From an uncultured Bacillota bacterium (GTDB taxonomy: Bacteria; Bacillota; Clostridia; Peptostreptococcales; Anaerovoracaceae), in the NCBI GenBank assembly GCA_946541435.1, contig CAMNJK010000017.1, forward strand, positions 1-13,681: a DNA stretch of 13,681 bases, written 5' to 3'. Of the stretch, positions 7,612-13,507 are shown piece by piece. The notes beneath the pieces are model-generated. The model saw only the letters and a list, made by a program, of their open reading frames with translations, searched no databases and was not told where the DNA came from. The position numbers were made by a program, and so were the translations under genes. Every line of letters starts with the position of its first letter. The stretch's first letter is position 1.

Positions 7612-7638
7612 CGGCTGACAGAACCCGGCTGACAGAAC
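7612..7638. repeat. short tandem repeat after tagD
   Basis: CGGCTGACAGAAC occurs at 7612-7624 and again at 7626-7638, one base apart, just past the tagD stop. Probably a small local duplication; no function inferred. Confidence 0.5.
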
Positions 7639-7670
7639 AGGAACAAACAACGAGAACAAAAAAACGAACG

Positions 7671-7694
7671 GGATGCAAACAAATGTTTGCATCC
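7671..7694. promoter_or_regulatory. candidate LexA operator (SOS box) in the lexA promoter
   Basis: GGATGCAAAC and GTTTGCATCC form a perfect 10-bp dyad around AAAT. The core AAAC-AAAT-GTTT resembles the Gram-positive LexA box GAAC-N4-GTTC. Its right arm contains the predicted -35 box of lexA (7687-7692), so binding would block the promoter: classic autoregulation. As RNA it is also a 10-bp hairpin with a TTTG tail and could help terminate tagD transcripts. Confidence 0.7.
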
Positions 7695-7715
7695 TTTGCC
7701 TTGCTGTGATAGAAT
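7687..7715 (+). promoter_or_regulatory. sigma-A promoter of lexA
   Basis: TTGCAT (7687-7692) and TAGAAT (7710-7715) are spaced by 17 bases. They predict a transcript starting near 7722 and a leader of about 57 bases with AAAGGAG (7763-7769) nine bases before the lexA ATG. Confidence 0.68.
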
Positions 7716-7778
7716 TGATGCAGGAGTAAGAATTTGGGAAGACTCCGTTGCGGCGGAATATGAAAGGAGACTGTACAG

Positions 7779-8471
7779 ATGCTGAAGGAACGGGAACAGA
7801 AAGTGCTCGACTTCATGAAGAACGAAATCATTGAGAAGGGGTATCCGCCCACAGTGCGGGAGATATGTACGGCTCTGAACATCAAATCCACGTCCACGGT
7901 CCACAAGGACATCGCCAGCCTGGAGAAGCAGGGCTTCCTCAGGAAGGACCCCTCCAAACCCAGAGCCCTGATGATCGTGGATCCCGAGACCCAGGAGCGC
8001 ATCACCCGCCAGACTCTGGAAGCGGAAGCCGCCGCTGTGAATCCGGCGCCGGCAGAACCGGATCTCCGGGAGGTGGAGCGGGCTGACGTGGTGGAGATCC
8101 CTGTGGTGGGAAGGATCGCGGCAGGCACACCGATCCTGGCGGAACAGAATGTGGAAGACAGTTTTCCGGTCCCCGCGCGTTTTGTCAACGGCGGCACCAA
8201 TTTCATGCTGACCGTCAGAGGGGAGAGCATGATCGAAGCGGGTATCATGGACGGGGACTATATCCTGGTGGAACAGCAGAATACCGCCCGCAACGGGGAG
8301 ATCGTGGTTGCCATGGTGGACGGCTTCGAAAGCGAAGCCACGGTGAAGACCTTCTACCGGGAAGACGACCACATCAGGCTGCAGCCGGAGAATGCGGCCA
8401 TGAGCCCCATCATCGTCAAGGATGCCCGTATCCTGGGCAAGGTCAAGGGCGTATTCAGGTACTTCTCCTGA
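7779..8471 (+). CDS. lexA: LexA repressor, SOS response regulator
   Basis: A 230-residue LexA. The N-terminal winged helix (1-65) contains YPPTVREICTALNIKSTSTVHKDIASLEKQGFLRK. The C-terminal self-cleaving S24 peptidase domain starts near 105. Visible functional residues are the Ala115-Gly116 scissile bond in RIAAGTP, the nucleophile Ser150 in RGESMIEAG, and Lys190 in EATVKTF. RecA filaments on single-stranded DNA trigger autocleavage and release SOS genes. The linker between the domains (about 66-105, rich in Glu/Ala/Pro) is some 25 residues longer than in B. subtilis or E. coli LexA (about 205 residues). A perfect dyad over its own -35 box suggests negative autoregulation. A strong terminator follows, so the gene is likely transcribed alone. 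Confidence 0.95.
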   Translation: MLKEREQKVLDFMKNEIIEKGYPPTVREICTALNIKSTSTVHKDIASLEKQGFLRKDPSKPRALMIVDPETQERITRQTLEAEAAAVNPAPAEPDLREVERADVVEIPVVGRIAAGTPILAEQNVEDSFPVPARFVNGGTNFMLTVRGESMIEAGIMDGDYILVEQQNTARNGEIVVAMVDGFESEATVKTFYREDDHIRLQPENAAMSPIIVKDARILGKVKGVFRYFS

Positions 8472-8493
8472 GGACGATCGAATTTTCGAAACT

Positions 8494-8526
8494 GCGCGTC
8501 AGAGCTGGATCCGGCGCGCTTTTTTT
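8494..8526 (+). terminator. rho-independent terminator of lexA
   Basis: GCGCG (8494-8498) pairs with CGCGC (8515-8519) around a 16-base interior, followed directly by seven T (8520-8526). It lies 22 bases after the lexA stop. The stem is short but GC-only and the T tract is strong. Confidence 0.7.
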
Positions 8527-8530
8527 ATGC

Positions 8531-8561
8531 ATAAAAAGAGCTGCCGCGAAAGCGGCAGCTC
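8531..8561 (-). terminator. rho-independent terminator of the aminotransferase operon
   Basis: Read on the minus strand, GAGCTGCCGC and GCGGCAGCTC form a perfect 10-bp stem (8538-8561) with a TTTC loop, followed by TTTTTAT. It is 41 bases past the aminotransferase stop. It faces the lexA terminator, so the two convergent units are cleanly separated. Confidence 0.88.
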
Positions 8562-8602
8562 CAATTCCCAGCCTTTGCAGGGAGGGGACTTAGATGTCAG
8601 AC

Positions 8603-9928
8603 TTAGATCATCTTGTCGACGGAATCCAGTACCTTGTCGACGATGGCCAGCTGCTCTGTGATCTCTTCAACAGTGATGGTCAGCGGCGGGCAGATGACGA
8701 ACATGTTCTCGTGGGAATATGTCCAGAATCCGTCTGCAACCAGCATGCCCACGATCTTCTTCATGATGCCTTCCGGATCCTTGCCGAAGGGGACGATGGG
8801 CTCTCTGGTTTCCTTGCTCTTGACCAGCTCGATGGCGGAGAACAGACCGATGTGTCTTACTTCACCAACGCATGCGTGCTTCTCAACGAAGCTGTCCAGA
8901 GTGTCAGCCAGAACCTTAGCGGGAGCCTTCATGTTCTCTTCGATGTTCTTGTCCTTGTACTCCTTGATGGTAGCAACTGCTGCTGCGCAGCCCATCGGAT
9001 GAGCGGAGTAGGTCAGGCCGCATCCCAGAGCTGTGTCGTCGAAGAACTTCGCGATCTGCGGAGAAACGACAACGCCGCCGAGAGGTACATAACCGCAGGT
9101 AACGCCCTTAGCGAATGTGATCATATCCGGCTGATAGCCAAAGTTCATGTAAGCGAATGCTTTACCTGTTCTGAACCATCCAGCCATGACTTCGTCAGCA
9201 ACCATCAGGATGTTGTACTTGTCGCAGAGAGCTCTTACGCCCTGATACCACTTGACCGGAGCGATCAGGATACCGTTGGATCCAACGACGGATTCCAGCC
9301 AGATCGCTGCGATCTGATCCGGACCCTCATACAGGATCTGGTTTTCCAGCAGCTCGAGGTAGAAATCAGCAACGTCATCTTCGTTTTCGAACTTGCAGGC
9401 CTTCGGAGCTCTGTAAGCATAAGGTCCATCGTACTTGACGTATCCCGGGCCGCCCGGCTCGTTGAAGAAGTGTCTCGGCTCACCTGTCAGCATGCCAGCG
9501 CCGGCGGAAGAACCGTGATAGCATCTGTACTGGGAGAAGATCTTCTGCTTGCCAGTGTACTGACGAGCGATCTTGATAGCGTTTTCGTTAGCTTCTGCAC
9601 CAGCGTTGGTGAAGAATACCTTGGAACCTTCCGGGAAACCGGAGATGTTTACAACTGCTTCTGCTGCATCAGCTCTGCAGTCCATTGCGAAAGCAGGTCC
9701 CATGAACGGGATCTTGTTTGCCTGCTCGCAGATAGCGTCGATGATCGCCCTGTTGCCGTGTCCCAGGTTGGAGTTAACCAGCTGAGAGGACATGTCTGCG
9801 TACTTCTTGCCGTTCTCGTCCCAGAAGTAGATGCCTTCTGCCTTTGTTACGACGATCGGGTTCAGAGCGCCCTGTGCTGACCAGGAGTGAATGTTATATT
9901 TCTTATCTTTTTCTTGAATTGCTGACAT
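8603..9928 (-). CDS. class III PLP-dependent omega-aminotransferase (taurine or other omega-amine transaminase)
   Basis: A 441-residue fold-type I class III aminotransferase. Key positions are NAGAEANENAIK (Gly110-Glu112, PLP phosphate loop), YHG (137-139), Asp245 in DEVMAGWFRTGK, the PLP Schiff-base Lys274 in TFAKGVTCGYVPLGG, and TYSAHPMGCAAA. Such enzymes move the terminal amino group of an amine or omega-amino acid to pyruvate or 2-oxoglutarate and release an aldehyde. The sequence resembles proteins annotated as taurine--2-oxoglutarate transaminase, but beta-alanine, GABA, 3-aminobutyryl-CoA or diamine specificity cannot be excluded. The start is set by AAAGGAG on the minus strand (plus positions 9939-9945). 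It is the second gene behind a sigma-54 promoter; the acylating aldehyde dehydrogenase 100 bases upstream would consume its aldehyde. Codon use (for example AGA for Arg) differs from the CGG-rich + strand genes and suggests high expression. Cytosolic. Confidence 0.85.
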   Translation of the reverse strand: MSAIQEKDKKYNIHSWSAQGALNPIVVTKAEGIYFWDENGKKYADMSSQLVNSNLGHGNRAIIDAICEQANKIPFMGPAFAMDCRADAAEAVVNISGFPEGSKVFFTNAGAEANENAIKIARQYTGKQKIFSQYRCYHGSSAGAGMLTGEPRHFFNEPGGPGYVKYDGPYAYRAPKACKFENEDDVADFYLELLENQILYEGPDQIAAIWLESVVGSNGILIAPVKWYQGVRALCDKYNILMVADEVMAGWFRTGKAFAYMNFGYQPDMITFAKGVTCGYVPLGGVVVSPQIAKFFDDTALGCGLTYSAHPMGCAAAVATIKEYKDKNIEENMKAPAKVLADTLDSFVEKHACVGEVRHIGLFSAIELVKSKETREPIVPFGKDPEGIMKKIVGMLVADGFWTYSHENMFVICPPLTITVEEITEQLAIVDKVLDSVDKMI

Positions 9929-9959
9929 TTTTAGTATCTCCTTTGTTCTCCTTGAATAG

Positions 9960-9982
9960 GAGGGAGGAACGGGTCCTCCCTC
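9960..9982 (-). other. intercistronic hairpin between dehydrogenase and aminotransferase genes
   Basis: A 9-bp perfect stem (GAGGGAGGA at 9960-9968, TCCTCCCTC at 9974-9982) has a 5-base loop and lies in the 100-base gap. No T run follows in the minus direction, so it is more likely an RNA-processing or stability element than a terminator. Confidence 0.45.
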
Positions 9983-10028
9983 AGATCAGGGAAATGATAG
10001 TGAATTGAATTACACTTAGTGAATCTGT

Positions 10029-11483
10029 TTATGCGTCGACCTTAGCGATTACATCAGCATCGATGAAGTCTTCGACCTTTTCCGGCTTCCAGTTCGGAAT
10101 CTCTTCGGAGACATAGGTGTAGTTCAGCAGGTCTTTGTATGTTGCGTTGTGGGATACGCTGTTGCCGCCCCATGTTCCGCAGCCCAGAGTCATGGATACC
10201 GGGAATCCAGTGTTCCAGCCACCGGAGTTGGTCAGGCACTGCGGCTGGTTAACAACGCACTTGGTAACCGGAGCAGCCATAGCCAGCTTCTCAACGTCAG
10301 CCGGATCATTGGTGTGGATACCGCAGCTGTGGCCCTTGCCCTGATAATCCAGGCACAGGTTCATAACGCGGATAGCGTCGTCCAGATCCTTGACCTTCTG
10401 TACGCCGGATACCGGTGACAGCTTCTCGCCGCCGAAGGGGTGATCCAGGCCAGCGCCTTCTTCCATAGCCATCAGGACAACTGTTCCAGCCGGAACGTCG
10501 ATGCCTGCCAGCTGTGCGATCTTCTCAGCGTTCTGAGCAACGATAGCTCTGTTCAGTACGTGGTCGTTCGGTGTGTTGGGCCACATTGTCTTCTGCAGCT
10601 TAGCCTTTTCTTCGTCGTTGCACATGTAAGCGCCGCGAGCTTCCATTTCCTTTACGAACTCATCGAAGCAGTCTTCGAATACCAGGATGTTGTTCTCTGT
10701 GGAGCAGGATGTAGCGTTATCATACTTCTTGGATCTTACGATCATGTCAGCAACGTCTGCCATGGGAGTCTTGCCGGTAACGATGGATACGCAGTTACCA
10801 ACGCCAACGCCGATTGCCGGTGTGCCGGAGGAGTAAGCTGTCTCAACCAGAGCTTCGCCGCCGGTAGCCAGGATGAAGTCAGCCTGCTTCATCAGTTCCT
10901 GGGATGTTTCCAGATTTACGTGCTCCGGATCACATGTCTGAACCAGATCTTCCGGATAACCCAGCTTCTTCAGTGTCGCTCTGATCTCGTCAACGATGAC
11001 GACGTTCAGCTTCTTGCACTTGGGGTGGGGTGCCAGGATGATAGCGTTTCTTGTCTTCAGAGCCATGTTGGATTTGACGATCGGTGTAGCTTCGCCGTTG
11101 GTTACCGGCATGATGCCTGCAATAACGCCCATCGGCTTAGCATAAGCTGTGATGCCCTTGCCGCCGGACGGAGCATCGTCAACCTTACCTACGGACTTCT
11201 TGTCCTTCATCATGATGTAGGAACCCCAGACCTTACCGTAGATCTTGCCGACCTTATCTTCTGCGATACCCATGCCGGATTCTTCAACCAGCATTTCTGC
11301 GAACATCTTAGCCTTTTCCGGCTTTGTCAGGTTGTAAGTAACAGCTGCTGTGATCAGGTCAACGTCTTCCTGTGTGAAGTTCTCAGCGACCTTCTGTGCA
11401 ACTCTTGCCTTCTTTACCAGTTCTCCGATGTACTTTGCTGCTTCTTCTCTGCGAGCAGCTCTTTCTTCTGGTGTAGATGCCAT
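10029..11483 (-). CDS. CoA-acylating aldehyde dehydrogenase, SucD/SauS-like (possible sulfoacetaldehyde dehydrogenase)
   Basis: A 484-residue acylating aldehyde dehydrogenase that would oxidise an aldehyde with NAD(P)+ and CoA to an acyl-CoA. It follows the SucD-type plan: EDKVGKIYGKVWG, AKPMGVIAGIMPVTN, ILAPHPKCKKLN, FILATGGEALV, SGTPAIGVGVGN, the catalytic Cys260 in ATSCSTENN, and the C-terminal CVVNQPQCLTNSGGWNTGF with LGCGTWGGNSVSHN. Relatives include succinate-semialdehyde dehydrogenase and the sulfoacetaldehyde dehydrogenase SauS; the end (EEIPNWKPEKVEDFI) leans to SauS, from memory of that family. The ATG at 11483 is chosen because AAGGAGGA lies 9 bases upstream. A longer frame from TTG at 11594 would start inside the sigma-54 -24 element and so cannot be the start. 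First gene of the unit, followed by the aminotransferase. The enzyme is probably soluble, or possibly microcompartment-associated, but no targeting peptide is seen. Confidence 0.82.
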   Translation of the reverse strand: MASTPEERAARREEAAKYIGELVKKARVAQKVAENFTQEDVDLITAAVTYNLTKPEKAKMFAEMLVEESGMGIAEDKVGKIYGKVWGSYIMMKDKKSVGKVDDAPSGGKGITAYAKPMGVIAGIMPVTNGEATPIVKSNMALKTRNAIILAPHPKCKKLNVVIVDEIRATLKKLGYPEDLVQTCDPEHVNLETSQELMKQADFILATGGEALVETAYSSGTPAIGVGVGNCVSIVTGKTPMADVADMIVRSKKYDNATSCSTENNILVFEDCFDEFVKEMEARGAYMCNDEEKAKLQKTMWPNTPNDHVLNRAIVAQNAEKIAQLAGIDVPAGTVVLMAMEEGAGLDHPFGGEKLSPVSGVQKVKDLDDAIRVMNLCLDYQGKGHSCGIHTNDPADVEKLAMAAPVTKCVVNQPQCLTNSGGWNTGFPVSMTLGCGTWGGNSVSHNATYKDLLNYTYVSEEIPNWKPEKVEDFIDADVIAKVDA

Positions 11484-11538
11484 GTTTCTAAGTCCTCCTT
11501 GAATGAATTGAAATTTGTTTGTGAACAATCTTTCTTCG

Positions 11539-11562
11539 CCGGAAGGGGCGGTCCCCTGCCGG
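11539..11562 (-). other. 5'-end stem-loop in the leader of the dehydrogenase transcript
   Basis: CCGG-x-AGGGG pairs with CCCCT-x-CCGG around a 4-base loop, with a single mismatch. With the start predicted at 11567 from the -24/-12 promoter, the stem opens about 6 bases into the RNA. This position is typical of mRNA-stabilising 5' hairpins. The function is inferred. Confidence 0.45.
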
Positions 11563-11577
11563 ACACGTATATGATAA

Positions 11578-11594
11578 TGCAATGGGTGTGCCAA
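11578..11594 (-). promoter_or_regulatory. sigma-54 (-24/-12) promoter of the dehydrogenase-aminotransferase unit
   Basis: The minus strand reads TTGGCACACCCATTGCA. It matches the sigma-54 consensus YTGGCACG-N4-TTGCW at all but one position, with GG at -24/-25 and GC at -12/-13 in correct spacing. The predicted start is 11567, giving a leader of about 84 bases. A sigma-54 activator gene lies immediately upstream. Confidence 0.9.
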
Positions 11595-11648
11595 AACCGC
11601 CAGGATGCGTTGAAGTTTTTTCGAAAAAGATCTTGGATGGCTTATAAA

Positions 11649-11670
11649 CGTTGCAATTTCAATGTTAACG
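11649..11670. promoter_or_regulatory. candidate upstream activator site for the sigma-54 activator
   Basis: A 22-base imperfect dyad follows the pattern CGTT-x3-ATT-xx-AAT-x3-AACG, with 14 of 22 positions symmetric. It is centred about 93 bases upstream of the predicted start, the usual distance for an enhancer-type activator. The rest of the 11671-11775 stretch shows no gene or obvious site. Confidence 0.45.
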
Positions 11671-11776
11671 GACGTTTAGCTTAAGACAGGGAAGAACTTC
11701 TGCAGGAACCGGGATGCAAAGGCTGGCGGATCCCTGACACCCAGTTTGATTCATAATTGAATCGGCCTGACGGCAA

Positions 11777-11817
11777 GAAAAAAACCGAGCACCCGAAAAT
11801 GTGATGAATGCTCGGTT
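11777..11817 (-). terminator. rho-independent terminator of the sigma-54 activator gene
   Basis: On the minus strand AACCGAGCA (plus 11817-11809) pairs perfectly with TGCTCGGTT (11791-11783). A run of T follows (plus A run 11778-11784). It is 55 bases past the activator stop and separates its transcript from the sigma-54 promoter downstream. Confidence 0.85.
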
Positions 11818-11871
11818 AGATGAGGTTAACTGCCTTCTGATGCAGAAATGAATCGCTGATACAGAAATGAA

Positions 11872-13281
11872 TCAACTTGTGGTGATGCCCTTATGAAGAC
11901 CGTACTTGCGCAGCTTCCGGACCACGGTGGGCTGGCTGATGCGCAGCACCTTGGCGATGGCCCGGGTGGAACCATAGCGGTTCACTGCTTCCTGCAGGAT
12001 CTTTTTCTCAGTGGCCTCCAGGGCGGCGGAGAGAGATGTGTCAAGCTGCGGGACAGTGCTCTTCTCGGCGGCCTCCTTAATAAAAATGAAGATATCTGAT
12101 TCGGTGATGGTATCCGCAGAGGTGGTGATGACCAGCCTTTCCACGATGTTCTGCAGCTCCCGGATATTGCCGGGCCAGGGATACTTCAGCAGGATGGCCA
12201 GGGCATCGGAGCTGATGGACTTGTTCTCATCCAGTTTGCGATTGCATCTGGCCAGATTCAGCCGGATCAGGGGAACGATATCTTCGGTTCTTTCCCGCAG
12301 GGCGGGGACCTCGATGGGAACAACGTTCAGACGGTAGTAGAGGTCTTCCCGGAACTTTCCTTCCTGGACCAGATCCGCCAGATTGCGGTTGGTGGCGGAG
12401 ATGATCCGGACATCCACGGGAATGGGGTCCACTGCGCCCACCGGCGTGATCTGCCGCTCCTGAATGACCTGGAGCAACTTGACCTGCAGGTTCAGGGGAA
12501 GCTCAGAGATCTCATCCAGGAAGATGGTTCCGCCCTGGGCAGCTTCAAAATAGCCGCGTTTGCCTCCGGCGCGGGATCCGGTAAAAGCGCCGGCCACATA
12601 TCCGAACAGTTCAGATTCGATCAGGTTCTCCGGAATGGCGCCGCAGTTGACCGTCACGAAGGGCTGGCTGGAACGGGAGCCTTCGCTGTGCAGTGTTCTT
12701 GCCAGAAGGCCTTTGCCGACGCCGGATTCACCTGTGATCAGGATGGTGGTATTGACGGAGGCGAGACGGCGGGTGAGGGCGATCACGTTTTTCATGGCCT
12801 CGCTGTAGGCGACGATGTCGTGTTCGCCGAAGCCGTTCAGTTCGTTTCCGGTCATTTCCAGCACATCCAGATTCCCAAGGGGGACTTCCGGAAGTGAGTC
12901 TTGCTTCTGTTTGGCGGTGATCCGGGTGATATCCCGTGAAGTGGTAATGATCAGCTGCGTGGTGCCGCTGGCATCGAAGATGGGAGTGCCGGTGGTCAGA
13001 AGACGGACGCCTTTTTTGTTTTCGTGAATGATGGTCAGCTCGCGGTTTTCCAGAAGGACCCGTTTGGTGACAGAAGGCGAAAAGATACCCTCCCGTTCCA
13101 GCTCGTCCACGGTCTTTCCCTGAATCTCTTCCTTTTTAATATCATACAGATCTTCACAGGTGCTGTTGCACCACAGACAGATGCCCTGGCCGCTGTCGAT
13201 GAAGACCGCGTCACTGATGCTTTCCAGGATGTTGATGATATCCCGCAGTTTGATGTTGTTGTTTCCAAGAGATCGGATCAT
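11872..13281 (-). CDS. sigma-54-dependent transcriptional activator (PAS, AAA+, Fis-type HTH)
   Basis: A 469-residue enhancer-binding protein from the ATG at 13281. An N-terminal PAS-like sensor (about 12-125) contains LESISDAVFIDSGQGICLWC. The AAA+ module has Walker A GESGVGKG (184-191), ELFGYVAGAFTGS, Walker B GGTIFLDEIS, and RIISATNRNL, FREDLYYRLNVVPI and PWPGNIREL. A Fis-like HTH (STRAIAKVLRISQPTVVRKLRKYGL) ends the protein. It would hydrolyse ATP to open sigma-54 promoters in response to a small ligand sensed by the PAS domain. The sigma-54 contact loop reads GAFTGS instead of GAFTGA (231-236). The obvious target is the promoter at 11578-11594. A longer frame from TTG at 13353 adds 24 Lys/Asn-rich residues but has no ribosome binding site; ATG 13281 has AAAGGCAGG eight bases upstream. 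Start moderately sure, function very sure. Confidence 0.9.
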   Translation of the reverse strand: MIRSLGNNNIKLRDIINILESISDAVFIDSGQGICLWCNSTCEDLYDIKKEEIQGKTVDELEREGIFSPSVTKRVLLENRELTIIHENKKGVRLLTTGTPIFDASGTTQLIITTSRDITRITAKQKQDSLPEVPLGNLDVLEMTGNELNGFGEHDIVAYSEAMKNVIALTRRLASVNTTILITGESGVGKGLLARTLHSEGSRSSQPFVTVNCGAIPENLIESELFGYVAGAFTGSRAGGKRGYFEAAQGGTIFLDEISELPLNLQVKLLQVIQERQITPVGAVDPIPVDVRIISATNRNLADLVQEGKFREDLYYRLNVVPIEVPALRERTEDIVPLIRLNLARCNRKLDENKSISSDALAILLKYPWPGNIRELQNIVERLVITTSADTITESDIFIFIKEAAEKSTVPQLDTSLSAALEATEKKILQEAVNRYGSTRAIAKVLRISQPTVVRKLRKYGLHKGITTS

Positions 13282-13427
13282 GGTTCTGGCCTGCCTTTGC
13301 TTCAGAAGTACTGCCGTTAATGACAGTGTATTGTTTTTCCGGCTTTTTTTCAAGACTGCAAATACTTTTCTGCCGCCCTTTCCTCTGCTCTGAAATCAGA
13401 ACAAAACACTTCGATTTTATTACAAAG

Positions 13428-13445
13428 TGCTACGAATTCGTAGCA
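13428..13445. promoter_or_regulatory. perfect 18-bp palindrome in the divergent intergenic region
   Basis: TGCTACGAATTCGTAGCA is fully self-complementary with no spacer. It lies between the start of the minus-strand activator gene and the plus-strand gene at 13508, where an operator for one or both would be expected. No T run flanks it, which argues against a terminator. No convincing -35/-10 pair was found next to it. The remaining bases of 13282-13507 show nothing else. Confidence 0.5.
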
Positions 13446-13507
13446 AAGACGGTTTTCAGAAAAATTAGAATCGACGTGAACTGAAGCCGGAAAGGGGAGA
13501 AAAAGGC

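Noticed and set aside
8594..9880. Long plus-strand open frame of 428 codons opposite the aminotransferase gene
   Set aside because: It is the antisense shadow of a gene with clear PLP-enzyme motifs on the minus strand; its Cys/Val/Ser/Asp-rich translation resembles no known protein.
11484..11594. N-terminal extension of the dehydrogenase from TTG 11594
   Set aside because: The TTG lies in the -24 element of the sigma-54 promoter, upstream of the predicted transcription start, and a strong ribosome site supports ATG 11483.
11617..11628. TTTTTCGAAAAA palindrome as second activator site
   Set aside because: It is centred only about 56 bases upstream of the predicted start, too close for a typical enhancer site; a simple AT-rich or bending sequence is as likely.
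10440..11684. Long plus-strand open frame of 414 codons opposite the acylating dehydrogenase
   Set aside because: Antisense shadow of a conserved enzyme gene; no ribosome site, and it spans the sigma-54 promoter of the opposite strand.
13282..13353. 24-codon extension of the sigma-54 activator from TTG 13353
   Set aside because: No ribosome binding site at a usable distance; the ATG at 13281 has one and starts just before the PAS domain. Not fully excluded.
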